A stretch of DNA of 64,000 nt from an uncultured Collinsella sp. Lineage in GTDB: Bacteria > Actinomycetota > Coriobacteriia > Coriobacteriales > Coriobacteriaceae. Location: assembly GCA_900762355.1 (NCBI GenBank), contig CAAFGE010000020.1:26528-90527 (forward strand). Direction: 5' to 3'. Of this stretch, positions 10,549-20,431 are shown one piece after another. Made by a program: the position numbers and the translations under genes. Each line of letters opens with the position of its first letter. Within the stretch, counting starts at the first letter, position 1. The notes under the pieces are model-generated. The model saw nothing but the letters and a program-made list of their open reading frames with translations. It did not search any database and was not told the DNA's origin.

Positions 10549-11455
10549 CGTGGGCTACTCGCTCAAAGAGGCTATCAGCCATTTCTTCCGTAACTGGACC
10601 ACCTCGCTCGGCGCCGTCATCACGATTTTCCTTTCGCTGTTTATCATCGGCCTGTTCATTATGGGTTCCGCGATGCTGAACTCCGTGATCGGCACCGTCG
10701 AGGATCAGGTTGTCATCAACGCGTTCATTAGCGATGACGCCGATCAGGCCGATGTCCAGGCTTTTGAGGCCGAGCTTAAGACGTGGAATAACGTCAAGTC
10801 CGTGACCTATAAGGACAAGGACGACGCGCTGGCCGAGTATACGAGCAAGATGTCGGGCAACGCCGACGCCACCATGAGCGCGCTCGATGGCCAGAACCCG
10901 CTGCCGGCTTCGTTTGCAATTGAGATGGACGATCCGTCCAAGGTCGAGAGCACGGCCCAGAAGCTCAAGAAGAACGCCGACTTCCAGAAGATCGCGGATG
11001 ACGGCGACGTCAACGCGAGCGTGCTGTACGGCCAGGAGGAAGTGAGCCGCCTGTTCCAGGTGACCAACTACATCCGCATCGCCGCCGTGGTGCTCGTTGG
11101 CCTTCTGACCTTTATCGCATTCATCTTCATCAACAACACGATTCGCCTGTCCATCACGGCGCGTCGTCGTGAGATTGCGATTATGCGTCTGGTCGGCGCC
11201 AGCAACGGCTTCATTCGCGGCCCGTTTATCACCGAGGGCGTACTGCAGGCCATTTTGGGCTCGCTGCTTTCCATCGGCGTTCTGGAGCTGCTGCGCAATC
11301 TGATGATTCCGCGTCTGCAGGAGAGCATCGGCTGGATGTCGTTTGCCCTGCCGATGCAGTACTACCTGGTGACCTATGCTGCGCTGATTCTGGTCGGTGT
11401 GATTATCGGTCTCTTTGGTTCTGCCATAGCCATGCGCCGCTACCTGCGCGTGTAG
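10535..11455 (+). CDS. ftsX: Cell-division membrane protein FtsX
   Basis: FtsX is the membrane partner of FtsE and passes the ATPase signal to extracellular peptidoglycan hydrolases. The 306-residue protein has the expected layout: one membrane segment near residues 22-50 (AVITIFLSLFIIGLFIMGSA), an extracellular domain of about 130 residues, then three membrane segments in an FtsX/MacB core with ARRREIAIMRLVGASNGFIR. The start codon lies inside the end of ftsE, with GGGGAGG upstream, so the pair is translationally coupled. No hydrolase gene sits next to it. Confidence 0.95.
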   Translation: MAPTNVGYSLKEAISHFFRNWTTSLGAVITIFLSLFIIGLFIMGSAMLNSVIGTVEDQVVINAFISDDADQADVQAFEAELKTWNNVKSVTYKDKDDALAEYTSKMSGNADATMSALDGQNPLPASFAIEMDDPSKVESTAQKLKKNADFQKIADDGDVNASVLYGQEEVSRLFQVTNYIRIAAVVLVGLLTFIAFIFINNTIRLSITARRREIAIMRLVGASNGFIRGPFITEGVLQAILGSLLSIGVLELLRNLMIPRLQESIGWMSFALPMQYYLVTYAALILVGVIIGLFGSAIAMRRYLRV

Positions 11456-11479
11456 GCATGTCTGGAATTCATCCCTTCC

Positions 11480-11513
11480 AACGGGTCGTCTCTTATGGGG
11501 CGGCCCGTTTTTT
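11480..11513 (+). terminator. Terminator of ftsEX
   Basis: AACGGGTCG pairs with CGGCCCGTT and is followed by TTTTTT. Confidence 0.88.
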
Positions 11514-11590
11514 GATCCCAAGGGAACGGCAGGAAAGCGAATCATTTGGGTAGACTCTTTGGAGTTCGTCATCGATAGCAAGGAGGCGCC

Positions 11591-13726
11591 ATGGGGCGCA
11601 ATAACAAGCATAAGCGCGGTGCCCGAAATAAGCGTGGGCCGGTGCGCAGCGAACGCCGTCCGAGCCTGACCGGGCGCGTGCAGCTCCATGAGCATGGCGC
11701 CTATGTCATAACCGAGAGCGGCGACTACAAGGTTATGGGCCGCGGTAAGCGCGAGATCATGGATGGCGATACCGTTGCCGTGAGCATTAAGAACAGCCCG
11801 CACGGTGAGCGGCGCGCCGTGATCGAAGGCGTGGTTGAGCGCGCAGCCATAAGCGTGGTGGGTACGTACCAGACCGCTGGTCCGCTCGGTGTGATCGAGC
11901 CGCTCGATTCGCGCCTGAAGGCCGACTTCTTCATTCTGCCCGAGGATACCTCGGCGGATCGTCTGGGCGTCCACCCGGGTGATGCCGTTGTCGCGCGCAT
12001 TTTGACCTACCCGACGCGCCTGGAATCGGGCACCGTGACGATCGAACGCCGCATTGGCGGAGATGACGCGCCCGATTTGGGCGTTCAATACGTGATGGCG
12101 CGTTACGGCTATACCGATAGCTATCCCGAGGCCGCGCTGGACGAGGCCGAGGGACTTTCGCTCGATGTGTCCGCGGCGCTTAAGGACCCGCTCCGCCGCG
12201 ATCTGCGCGACCGCTTTGTCATCACGATCGACCCGGTCGACGCGCGCGACTTTGACGATGCCATTTCGCTTGAGCGCACGCCCGAGGGTGGCTACAAGCT
12301 GGGTGTGCATATCGCTGACGTTTCTCACTATGTGGCTTGGGACGGGCATATCGATCTTGAGGCTCGCCATCGTACGACATCGGTGTATCTGGCCGATCGC
12401 GTGCTTCCCATGCTGCCCGAACGCCTGTCCTGTGACCTGTGCTCGCTTCGCCCTGACGAGGACCGTCTTGCGTTTACCGTCGATATCGAGCTCGATGCGC
12501 AGGGTCGCGTGCGGCATTACGATCCGTACCCCAGCGTGATTCGCTCGCGTGTGCGTATGGACTATGACGGCGCCGAGGCGCTGCTGGTGCGCGCCGGCGC
12601 GGTGGAGTATGGGGTGCTGGAGGGTGCGGCCGAGGATGTTGCGGCTGCTGAGGCCTCGCGCGAGGAGGCGCTTGAGCGCGGTCTTGCGTGCGAGAAGGCC
12701 GCCCGCGGCTGCAACGTCGACCTCGGCAATTTCCTTGTCGCCGCCAACGAACTCGCCGAACTTCGCCGTCGTATTCGTCGCATCCGCGGCTCAGTCGATT
12801 TTGACACGGCCGAGATTCGCGCTCTATTGGATGAGGACGGAGTACCCGTGCAGATTGTGGCGCGCGAGCGTTCGTGTGCCACGTCGCTTATCGAGGAAGC
12901 CATGCTGCTCGCCAACGAGTGCGTTGCAGAGTGGCTGGCAGACCGTGATATCGAGGCCTGCTATCGCGTGCATGAGGATCCGAGCCCCGATAGCCTGCAC
13001 GGTGCCGCCGTTGCGCTGGCGCAGCTAGGCATCATCGACGATCGCCGTGCTGCCGGTATTGCCCTGGGGAGTCCCGATGAGCTGCAGGCTGCAGTTGATG
13101 CTGCCGCCGGTACGGCCAACGCACCGCTCGTCAACACGCTGCTTCTGCGCAGCATGCAGCGCGCGCTGTACAAGCCGCGCAACGAGGGCCACTTTGCGCT
13201 CGCCGCGCCGTGCTACTGCCACTTTACGAGTCCCATCCGTCGCTACCCCGATCTGGTGGTGCACCGCGTACTCAAGCTGCAGTTGGCCTATGAGCAGCTC
13301 GGCGGCAAGGACGCCTTGGTCCGTACGCCGCGGCTGATCGGCAAGGGGCGCGAGTCGCTGCCGCGCATTCTGCCGCAGATCTGCCGCGCATGCAGCGATG
13401 CCGAGCGCGCGGCAGATGCCGCCAGCCATGCGACGCAAAAGATCAAGATTGCCCAGTACTATGAGGACCGTCTGGGCGAGCGCTATGCCGGAACCGTCTC
13501 GTGGATTAGCAGCATGGGCCTCTTTGTACGCTTGGACCTGACGCAGGTCGAAGGCTTGGTTTCGATCAAGAGCCTGGGCAACGAGTGGTTCGAGTTCGAC
13601 GAGGACGCGCTAACGCTCACAGGTGCCGACACGGGCACCCGTTACGAGCTGGGGCAGCGCGTAATTATCGAGGTCTCGCGCGTCAATACCACGCGTGGGC
13701 ACTTGGACTTTAAGCTTATCCATTAG
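11591..13726 (+). CDS. rnr: Ribonuclease R
   Basis: RNase R is a processive 3'-5' exoribonuclease that degrades structured RNA and takes part in tmRNA-linked quality control. The 711-residue protein has an N-terminal basic stretch (NKHKRGARNKRGP), OB-fold cold-shock domains, an RNB catalytic domain with TIDPVDARDFDDAIS near residue 211 (metal-binding aspartates), FTSPIRRYPDLVVHR, and a C-terminal S1 domain with YAGTVSWISSMGLFVRLD. The ATG at 11591 has AGGAGG. smpB lies about 9 kb downstream rather than next door, unlike in many genomes. A terminator follows the gene. Confidence 0.95.
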   Translation: MGRNNKHKRGARNKRGPVRSERRPSLTGRVQLHEHGAYVITESGDYKVMGRGKREIMDGDTVAVSIKNSPHGERRAVIEGVVERAAISVVGTYQTAGPLGVIEPLDSRLKADFFILPEDTSADRLGVHPGDAVVARILTYPTRLESGTVTIERRIGGDDAPDLGVQYVMARYGYTDSYPEAALDEAEGLSLDVSAALKDPLRRDLRDRFVITIDPVDARDFDDAISLERTPEGGYKLGVHIADVSHYVAWDGHIDLEARHRTTSVYLADRVLPMLPERLSCDLCSLRPDEDRLAFTVDIELDAQGRVRHYDPYPSVIRSRVRMDYDGAEALLVRAGAVEYGVLEGAAEDVAAAEASREEALERGLACEKAARGCNVDLGNFLVAANELAELRRRIRRIRGSVDFDTAEIRALLDEDGVPVQIVARERSCATSLIEEAMLLANECVAEWLADRDIEACYRVHEDPSPDSLHGAAVALAQLGIIDDRRAAGIALGSPDELQAAVDAAAGTANAPLVNTLLLRSMQRALYKPRNEGHFALAAPCYCHFTSPIRRYPDLVVHRVLKLQLAYEQLGGKDALVRTPRLIGKGRESLPRILPQICRACSDAERAADAASHATQKIKIAQYYEDRLGERYAGTVSWISSMGLFVRLDLTQVEGLVSIKSLGNEWFEFDEDALTLTGADTGTRYELGQRVIIEVSRVNTTRGHLDFKLIH

Positions 13727-13753
13727 CCAAATCCCGACTCATGGTGGGGGAGC

Positions 13754-13787
13754 GGAGGGCGGCCTTTCGGGACCGCCCTTCGCATTT
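13754..13787 (+). terminator. Terminator of rnr
   Basis: GAGGGCGG pairs with CCGCCCTT around a TTTCG loop, with a short T-containing tail. Confidence 0.7.
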
Positions 13788-13844
13788 GAATCGTGGCTAC
13801 CTTGCCGTCTGCTCGGCCGCCCGCTTACCTGCTATTTGAGAGGT

Positions 13845-13884
13845 AAAACCTACCAAAATAAACCTGTCCCTTTTTGGCAGGTTT
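13845..13884 (+). repeat. Family B palindromic repeat before the recombinase gene
   Basis: A hairpin AAACCTACCA/TGGCAGGTTT flanks the core AAATAAACCTGTCCC, nearly the same as the copy at 1716-1752. It ends 20 bp before the recombinase start, so it would lie in that gene's leader or promoter. Confidence 0.6.
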
Positions 13885-13903
13885 ACAAGAAAGCGGGGAT
13901 GAG

Positions 13904-14509
13904 ATGGCGACGGTGTACGGTTATGCGCGGGTGAGTTCGCGCGATCAGAATCTGAATCGGCAGCTGGATGCGCTGGGCGCCTATGGCGTGGGCTCAGCGA
14001 ATATTTATGCCGACCATGCGAGCGGCAAGGACTTCGATCGACCGCATTATCGCGAGCTGTTGCACGTCCTGGGAGACGGGGACGTGCTGGTGGTGCTTTC
14101 TATCGACCGACTTGGTCGTAATTACTCCGAGATTCTTGAGGAATGGCGACGCATTACCAAGGAGCTCGGGGTTGCCATTGTGGTGTTGGACATGCCATTG
14201 CTTGACACGCGCGCTAGGGCCAGCGGCGCGCCGGATGTGACCAACACCCTGATTGCCGATATTGTGCTGCAACTGCTGAGCTACGTGGCGCAGGTGGAGC
14301 GCGAGAATATCCATCGGCGCCAGGCGGAGGGAATTGCAGCGGCGCGGGCGCGAGGGGTTCGTTTCGGTCGACCTCGCAAGCCGTGCCCTCCTCAGTTTGA
14401 GCTGGTGCGCGATAGCTATGAGGCAGGCGATATTACCCGCAGCCAGGCAGCAAAGTGCCTGGGCGTGTGCGTGGGGACGTTCGATCGCTGGATGCGCGAG
14501 GCGGGGTAG
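13904..14509 (+). CDS. Serine recombinase of the resolvase/invertase family
   Basis: This 201-residue protein has the small serine-recombinase layout. The catalytic serine is in YGYARVSSRDQNLNRQLDAL near residue 10. LVVLSIDRLGRNYSEILEEW-type residues and RARASGAPDVT precede the long E helix (VAQVERENIHRRQAEGIAAA). The C-terminal helix-turn-helix is ITRSQAAKCLGVCVGTFDRW. Such enzymes resolve cointegrates or invert segments. There is no transposase, phage gene or obvious res/inversion site beside it, only a family B repeat upstream. The ATG at 13904 is chosen because it begins the conserved fold; its ribosome site is modest. Confidence 0.9.
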   Translation: MATVYGYARVSSRDQNLNRQLDALGAYGVGSANIYADHASGKDFDRPHYRELLHVLGDGDVLVVLSIDRLGRNYSEILEEWRRITKELGVAIVVLDMPLLDTRARASGAPDVTNTLIADIVLQLLSYVAQVERENIHRRQAEGIAAARARGVRFGRPRKPCPPQFELVRDSYEAGDITRSQAAKCLGVCVGTFDRWMREAG

Positions 14510-14615
14510 GGGTTTGCGTCGCTTTGTCGCTTCCTGTTGCGATTCAAATTTTGATACGGTGACGATGTCATTTGGGGCTACACTCGCTCATATTTAAAAA
14601 GACGGAGGTTGGCCT

Positions 14616-15197
14616 TTGGCGCACATGAAGATAATAATCGGGTGGACCGCGATCGCTCTGTTCGCCGCAACGCTGGCGGGCATCTGGGTGCTGACGGAGC
14701 AAAACGCAGTGCAGACGTCGTTGCTGAGCGAGTCCACCGCGCGCGTGGTGGAGGGTCAGGCTGCGAGCGTTCAGGCTGTCGATGCCACGGGTGAAGCTCA
14801 GGCGGAGAACGGAATGACTGGGGGCACCGATTCGGCTGCCTCGAATGTCCGGTCTGGCCGACTTGCTTCCATTCGCATGTGGGTGGGCACAAACGTCCGT
14901 CGCGTTGCCCATACCGTAGAGTTTTTCTTCGTCGGATTATTCGCCTCGGTGGTCGTGGTTTGCTTTTCCAGGCGTCCGTGGAGCGTATGCTCCCGTTGCG
15001 TGCCCGTATTGCTCTTTTGCGCCGCCTGCTCCGTTGGCGATCAGGTACATAAGATCTTTGTTCCCGGCAGGCATTTCGACGTTATCGATTTAGGATTCGA
15101 TGCTGCGGGCTATGTCACCGCCATGCTGTTGGTATTGCTGGCAGCGGCGTTGGTGCGCCATGTGACTCGGCCGATCGGCGCCCATGCGAGGCGCTAG
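14616..15197 (+). CDS. VanZ-like membrane protein
   Basis: This 193-residue protein has a signal-anchor segment at the N terminus, a 60-residue Ala/Ser/Thr-rich stretch, and then a VanZ-like core: VAHTVEFFFVGLFA, CAACSVGDQVHKIFVPGRHFD and DLGFDAAGYVTAMLL. The Phe-Val-Pro-Gly-Arg signature is characteristic of VanZ, linked in enterococci to teicoplanin resistance but of unknown biochemistry. The usual VanZ acidic residue before Gln-His is Asp here. The TTG at 14616 is preferred because GGAGG sits seven bases upstream; an ATG at 14625 is the alternative. A terminator follows and murR lies downstream. Confidence 0.7.
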   Translation: MAHMKIIIGWTAIALFAATLAGIWVLTEQNAVQTSLLSESTARVVEGQAASVQAVDATGEAQAENGMTGGTDSAASNVRSGRLASIRMWVGTNVRRVAHTVEFFFVGLFASVVVVCFSRRPWSVCSRCVPVLLFCAACSVGDQVHKIFVPGRHFDVIDLGFDAAGYVTAMLLVLLAAALVRHVTRPIGAHARR

Positions 15198-15278
15198 CCG
15201 GTAACAAACCCGTTTCTGATAATGCGACCTTGTTGAATTATTTTGTGTCGCGCGTATTTCCGAGCGGTCGGATTTGAG

Positions 15279-15306
15279 GGGCGAGCGGTAGAACGCTCGC
15301 CCTTTG
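15279..15306 (+). terminator. Terminator after the VanZ-like gene
   Basis: GGGCGAGCG pairs with CGCTCGCCC around GTAGAA and is followed by TTTG. A small dyad ACGAA-TCG-TTCGT lies at 15355-15367, in the murR promoter region, and could be an operator. Confidence 0.65.
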
Positions 15307-15401
15307 TGCGCCACGATGCGGCACAATGTACCGTAAAAGCTGTTTGTATCCGGTACGAATCGTTCGTTGGTCTTTAATTCTTCTCAACGGAGGTGTTTGA
15401 G

Positions 15402-16253
15402 ATGGCAAACGGATTGCTTTTGCGGCTTCGCGAGCGTGAGCTCAGCGCGAGCCCGGCGGAACGCAATGTCATCGCATATGTAAGCGCTCATCCGCACGAG
15501 GTGGTCGGGCTGTCCGTCCGCGGTCTTGCCGATGCCACGTTCTCCTCGCCCTCGAGCATTTTGCGCTTTTGCAAGCGCTTGGGTTTTGCGGGCTACAAGG
15601 AGTTCCAGCGCGAACTGATTGCCGAGCTGGCACTCTTGGGTGACAAGAAAGACGTTGCCCTCGAGGACATCTCCATGGATGACAGCGTCGAACGTATCGT
15701 GGGGAAGGTGATGAAAAGCAACGTGCGCACGATCGAAGCGACGGCGCGAACGCTCGATTACACCGTCTTGGAGCGATGTGCGGCCTATCTTAAGCGGGCA
15801 CGCGCGGTCAATCTGTTCGGTATCGGTGCCTCTCGTTTGGTCGCGCACGATCTGGCGCAAAAGCTCATGCGTGTCGACAAAGAGTGCCATCTGTACGACG
15901 ACTGGCATGATCAGCTCTTGTGTGCCAAGAACATGCATGAGGGCGATATGGCGATCGCCTTTAGCTACTCGGGCTTGACGCAAGAGGTGCTGGACTGCAC
16001 CGCCGAGGCTCAACGTCACAACTGTCCCGTTGTGGCCGTTACCAAAGTAGATGGATCATCCAAGCTTGCCACCATGGCCGATGCCGTGCTCGGCGTCGCT
16101 GCGAGTGAGCCCTTGGTCCGCAGCGGTGCCATGGCTTCGCGTATGGCCCAGCTTATGGTTGTCGATGCCCTGTACGCTGCTTACGTTGCCAGCGACTACG
16201 AACGGGCGACGCATGTCATTAAGCAAAACTACATCGAGAAACAGGAAAGATGA
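15402..16253 (+). CDS. murR: RpiR-family regulator, likely MurR of the MurNAc cluster
   Basis: The 283-residue protein has an N-terminal RpiR helix-turn-helix (SASPAERNVIAYVSAHPHEV, FSSPSSILRFCKRLGFAGYK) and a C-terminal SIS sugar-phosphate domain (NLFGIGASRLVAHDLAQKL, AIAFSYSGLTQEVLDCTAEA). Proteins of this type bind MurNAc-6-phosphate and repress the salvage genes. It is directly followed by murQ (10 bp), and murP and mupG come after, which makes the MurR assignment strong. The ATG at 15402 has CGGAGG eight bases upstream. It ends in TGA, one of only three TGA stops read in this window. Confidence 0.85.
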   Translation: MANGLLLRLRERELSASPAERNVIAYVSAHPHEVVGLSVRGLADATFSSPSSILRFCKRLGFAGYKEFQRELIAELALLGDKKDVALEDISMDDSVERIVGKVMKSNVRTIEATARTLDYTVLERCAAYLKRARAVNLFGIGASRLVAHDLAQKLMRVDKECHLYDDWHDQLLCAKNMHEGDMAIAFSYSGLTQEVLDCTAEAQRHNCPVVAVTKVDGSSKLATMADAVLGVAASEPLVRSGAMASRMAQLMVVDALYAAYVASDYERATHVIKQNYIEKQER

Positions 16254-16263
16254 GGTGAATGAA

Positions 16264-17187
<924 letters not shown>

Positions 17188-17244
17188 GTGCGCGGCGTGA
17201 GCTGATATGACATCCAGACGAGATACCCAATACAAGGAGGAGTT

Positions 17245-18675
17245 ATGACGAACAAAGAGCTGGCTCAAAAGCTGCTGGACCTTTTGGGCGGTAAAGACAA
17301 CGTGTTGGCAAACGCGGCGTGCATGACGCGCCTGCGCGTGACCGTCAAAGACACGGGCAACGTCGACACGGAGGGTATTAAGGCACTCGACGGCGTGATG
17401 GGCTTGGTCGAGGACGACACGATGCAGATCGTGCTGGGTCCGGGCAAGGTGAATAAGGTGCTCGAGGAGTTCTCCAAGCTCACCGGCCTTGCGAAAGGCG
17501 TTGCCGACGAGAGCGTGGTTGACGCTGCGGCCACAAACAAGGCCGCGCAGAAGGCAAAGTACGAGTCCAAGCCGGTTCAGGCCTTCCTCAAGAAGATTTC
17601 CAATGTCTTCGTTGCCCTGCTTCCCGGCATCATTGCGGCTGGCCTCATCAACGGTATCTGCAACGTCATTAACGTCTCGACGGCAGGCGCGCTTGCAGGC
17701 GAGTGGTGGTACCAGGGCATTCGTTCCATGGGCTGGGCCCTGTTTGCCTATCTGCCCATCTTGGTGGGCTATAACGCGGCACGTGAGTTTGGCGGCTCCG
17801 CTGCGCTGGGCGGCATCGCCGGCATGATGTGTATCGCTAACAGTGCCATGCCCCTGCTTGCGCCTGGCGCGGCCGATCCTGCCACTGCCATTCTGCTGCC
17901 GCTCACCAATGCGCAGTACAACCCCGCAGCGGGCGGCATGATCGCGGCTCTTATCGCTGGCGCATTTTTTGCCTGGATGGAGCGTCAGATTCGCAAGGTT
18001 ATGCCCAACGCACTCGATACATTCTTGTCCCCGCTGCTGGTGCTCATCATCGGCGCCTTTGCTCTGATGCTCGTCATCCAGCCGGTTGGCGCATGGCTGA
18101 CGACTGCCATCTTTAGCGTTTTGACCTTTATCTTCGAGAAGCTGGGCGTCCTGGGCGGCTATATCCTGTCGGCAGGCTTCTTGCCGCTGGTTTCCGTCGG
18201 CCTGCATCAGGCGCTCACGCCGATCCACGCTATGCTCAACGATCCCGACGGCGCTACCAAGGGCATCAATTACCTGCTCCCCATCCTTATGATGGCTGGC
18301 GGCGGCCAGGTCGGTGCCGGTTTGGCGCTGTACTTTAAGACCAAGAACGCCAAGCTCAAGAAGTACGTCGCAGAGTCCATTCCCGTTGGAATCCTCGGTG
18401 TGGGCGAGCCTCTGATGTATGCCGTTACGCTGCCGCTCGTTCGTCCGTTTGTAACGGCCTGCCTGGGTGCCGGATTTGGCGGCGCGCTCGCGGCGCTGCT
18501 TCACATCGGCACGGTTTCTCAGGGCGTTTCCGGTCTGTTTGGCCTGCTGATCGTCGTTCCTGGTCAGCAGCTCGGCTACGTTGCCGCTATGCTGCTTGCC
18601 TATGCCGCCGGCTTTGTCCTGACGTGGTTCTTTGGCGTCGACGAGCAGAAGATCAATGAGTTCTTTGGCGAGTAG
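17245..18675 (+). CDS. murP: PTS EIIBC permease, MurNAc or MurNAc-GlcNAc type
   Basis: This 476-residue protein imports and phosphorylates its sugar. The EIIB domain comes first, with the phosphorylated cysteine in NAACMTRLRVTV near residue 27, then an EIIC membrane domain from about residue 105 (FLKKISNVFVALLPGIIAAG, then SVGLHQALTPIHAML and GVGEPLMYAVTLPL). No EIIA domain is fused, as in MurP. Its place between murQ and mupG supports MurNAc or its disaccharide as substrate. It would need a glucose-type EIIA in trans; the only one in the window is at 47266. AAGGAGGAG precedes the ATG. Confidence 0.88.
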   Translation: MTNKELAQKLLDLLGGKDNVLANAACMTRLRVTVKDTGNVDTEGIKALDGVMGLVEDDTMQIVLGPGKVNKVLEEFSKLTGLAKGVADESVVDAAATNKAAQKAKYESKPVQAFLKKISNVFVALLPGIIAAGLINGICNVINVSTAGALAGEWWYQGIRSMGWALFAYLPILVGYNAAREFGGSAALGGIAGMMCIANSAMPLLAPGAADPATAILLPLTNAQYNPAAGGMIAALIAGAFFAWMERQIRKVMPNALDTFLSPLLVLIIGAFALMLVIQPVGAWLTTAIFSVLTFIFEKLGVLGGYILSAGFLPLVSVGLHQALTPIHAMLNDPDGATKGINYLLPILMMAGGGQVGAGLALYFKTKNAKLKKYVAESIPVGILGVGEPLMYAVTLPLVRPFVTACLGAGFGGALAALLHIGTVSQGVSGLFGLLIVVPGQQLGYVAAMLLAYAAGFVLTWFFGVDEQKINEFFGE

Positions 18676-18742
18676 TTTGATATCGCGAGCCGTGTTGCTC
18701 AGGGCTCGCGGCGCGCGGCAGATTTCTTGATGCTATGGTTGT

Positions 18743-18776
18743 GCCGGCGGGGCTAACTGCTCCGCCGGCCTTTTTT
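18743..18776 (+). terminator. Terminator hairpin between murP and mupG
   Basis: GCCGGCGGGGC pairs with GCTCCGCCGGC around TAACT and is followed by six T. The AAAGGAG ribosome site of mupG begins directly after the T tract, so mupG would be reached only by read-through or its own promoter. Confidence 0.88.
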
Positions 18777-18792
18777 AAAGGAGTGTTGAAGC

Positions 18793-19845
18793 GTGAAAAC
18801 GGGTATTTCGATTTATCTTTCCAACCCTCTGCAGGATATTGAGCGGACGATTGAACACGGTGCCGCGGCGGGTGCGCGCTATGCGTTCACCTCGCTGCAT
18901 ATTCCCGAGGATGGGGGAGCGGCGTATACCGATAAGGTCCGTCATGTGCTGTCGCTGCTTTCCGCCCGCGGCATTGCGCTCATTGCCGATGTGGGGCCGC
19001 GCACGTGCGATTTGCTCGGGCTTGAGCGCATCGAGGACCTGCGCGATCTGGGGTTGGAATACCTTCGTTTGGACTATGGCTTTAGCGCCCAGCGGGTCGC
19101 GGAGCTGTCCGGTGTATTTCGCATTGTGGTCAATGCATCGACGGTGAGTTCTGATGAAATCGCATCGTGGCGTGAGGCCGGTGCCGATGTGACTCGTTTT
19201 GCCGCCTGCCACAATTTTTACCCCAAGCCTTATACCGGTTTAGCTCTGGAGGACATTGCTCGGGTGAATCTTCGTCTTGCGGCGCTTGGATTCGAAATCA
19301 TGGCTTTTGTGCCGGGTGATGCCAACGTTCGCGGGCCGGTATTCGAGGGACTGCCGACGGTCGAGGCGCAGCGCGGTCGCGCGTCAAAGGTTGCTCTCAA
19401 TATGCTTGAGCTTGCACATGGCGCCGATTGCGACATTGTGTTGGTCGGCGACCCCGATCTTTCCGATGCGGGCTGGACGCAGTTTGCTCATGTTTCCGCC
19501 GGATACGTGGACCTGCAATGCGAGCTTGAGCCCGGTTATGCCTATGTACGTGGGCAGATTCATCACGACCGACCCGATTCGAGCACCCTCATCTTTAGGT
19601 CTCAGGAGTCGCGTACGACGCTTAAGCCGGATTCCGTGCCGATGGATGCCGGTGCCGGCCTGTCACGAAAGACGGGGTCGATCGCTGTGAGCAATAGCGG
19701 CTATGGGCGCTACGAAGGCGAGCTTGAGATTGCGCGGGTCGATCTTCCCGGTGACGAGCGCATGAACGTTGCGGGTCATATCACGCCCGAGGCAATGGAG
19801 CTGCTGCCGTTCATCAAACGCGGATTCGGGGTACGGTTCGTTTAG
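18793..19845 (+). CDS. mupG: MupG-family 6-phospho-N-acetylmuramidase (DUF871)
   Basis: MupG hydrolyses MurNAc-6-phosphate-GlcNAc, the disaccharide imported by the PTS, to give MurNAc-6-phosphate for MurQ. The 350-residue protein is a DUF871 TIM-barrel with a C-terminal cyclophilin-like domain: KTGISIYLSN at the start, EYLRLDYGF, RFAACHNFYPKPYTGLA, and ALNMLELAHGADCDIVLVGD. The cluster murR-murQ-murP-mupG mirrors the Staphylococcus aureus mupG-murQ-murP-murR operon, which is what fixes the function. The GTG start follows AAAGGAG. The gene lies just behind a strong terminator. Confidence 0.88.
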   Translation: MKTGISIYLSNPLQDIERTIEHGAAAGARYAFTSLHIPEDGGAAYTDKVRHVLSLLSARGIALIADVGPRTCDLLGLERIEDLRDLGLEYLRLDYGFSAQRVAELSGVFRIVVNASTVSSDEIASWREAGADVTRFAACHNFYPKPYTGLALEDIARVNLRLAALGFEIMAFVPGDANVRGPVFEGLPTVEAQRGRASKVALNMLELAHGADCDIVLVGDPDLSDAGWTQFAHVSAGYVDLQCELEPGYAYVRGQIHHDRPDSSTLIFRSQESRTTLKPDSVPMDAGAGLSRKTGSIAVSNSGYGRYEGELEIARVDLPGDERMNVAGHITPEAMELLPFIKRGFGVRFV

Positions 19846-19937
19846 CGTGTGACCCGTGGGCTACAATTGGCCCATCATGCGAAGGCGCCTCGTGTGGCGT
19901 GTGCCTGCGTTGGCCGATCTATATTCGGAGGATTTCC

Positions 19938-20297
19938 ATGACCGTACTGTTTGTTGAATATCCCAAGTGCTCGACCTGTAAGAAGGCCAAGGCATGGCTG
20001 GACGAACACGGGGTAGAGTATATCGACCGCGATATCGTTTTGGACAATCCCACGGCTGATGAGCTTGCGACCTGGATTGCTCGTTCGGGACTGCCGGTGC
20101 GGCGCTTCTTTAATTCGTCGGGCATGAAATATCGAGAGCTGGGCCTGAAGGCGCGTCTAGATGCGGGCATGACGGATCGGGAGTGCTACGAGCTGCTGGC
20201 GACCGACGGCATGCTGGTTAAGCGTCCGCTGTTGGTGGGCGACGACTTTGCGATTCCCGGCTTTAGGGAATCGGCTTGGGTCGAGGCGTTGCTGTAG
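19938..20297 (+). CDS. ArsC/Spx-family thioredoxin-fold protein
   Basis: This 119-residue protein opens with LFVEYPKCSTCKKAKAWLDE, a CxxC motif on the thioredoxin fold, and continues with VEYIDRDIVLDNPTADEL, LPVRRFFNSSGMKYRELGLK and MLVKRPLLVGDD. These match the ArsC/Spx/YffB superfamily. The KRPLLVG stretch is the substrate-thiol loop. It could be a glutaredoxin-coupled arsenate reductase or a Spx-type redox protein; no ars genes are near, so arsenate is not supported. The ATG at 19938 has TCGGAGG nine bases upstream. Confidence 0.85.
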   Translation: MTVLFVEYPKCSTCKKAKAWLDEHGVEYIDRDIVLDNPTADELATWIARSGLPVRRFFNSSGMKYRELGLKARLDAGMTDRECYELLATDGMLVKRPLLVGDDFAIPGFRESAWVEALL

Positions 20298-20304
20298 CGG
20301 CTGC

Positions 20305-20412
20305 GGAAAGTGCGACCCGTTTTGAGCTTCGATTACGGGATACGGTTTCCGGTTGAGGGCTCGATGGGAAAGTGGGGACCAGTTTGAGCTTGAAATCTGG
20401 GACGCACTTTCC
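20305..20412. repeat. Direct repeat of 36 bp inside a larger inverted repeat (family D)
   Basis: Two related 36-bp units at 20305-20340 and 20367-20402 both begin GGAAAGTG and contain GTTTGAGCTT or GTTTTGAGCTT, each with its own small hairpin (CCCG/CGGG and CCAG/CTGG). The outer ends form an inverted repeat, GGAAAGTGCGACCC against GGGACGCACTTTCC. It lies between two convergent genes. Confidence 0.6.
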
Positions 20413-20431
20413 GCCGGCAGGCTTGCCCCAG

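Noticed and set aside
13904..15197. Prophage or integron around the serine recombinase
   Set aside because: No phage structural, integrase or cassette genes are present; the neighbours are RNase R and MurNAc genes with normal codon use.
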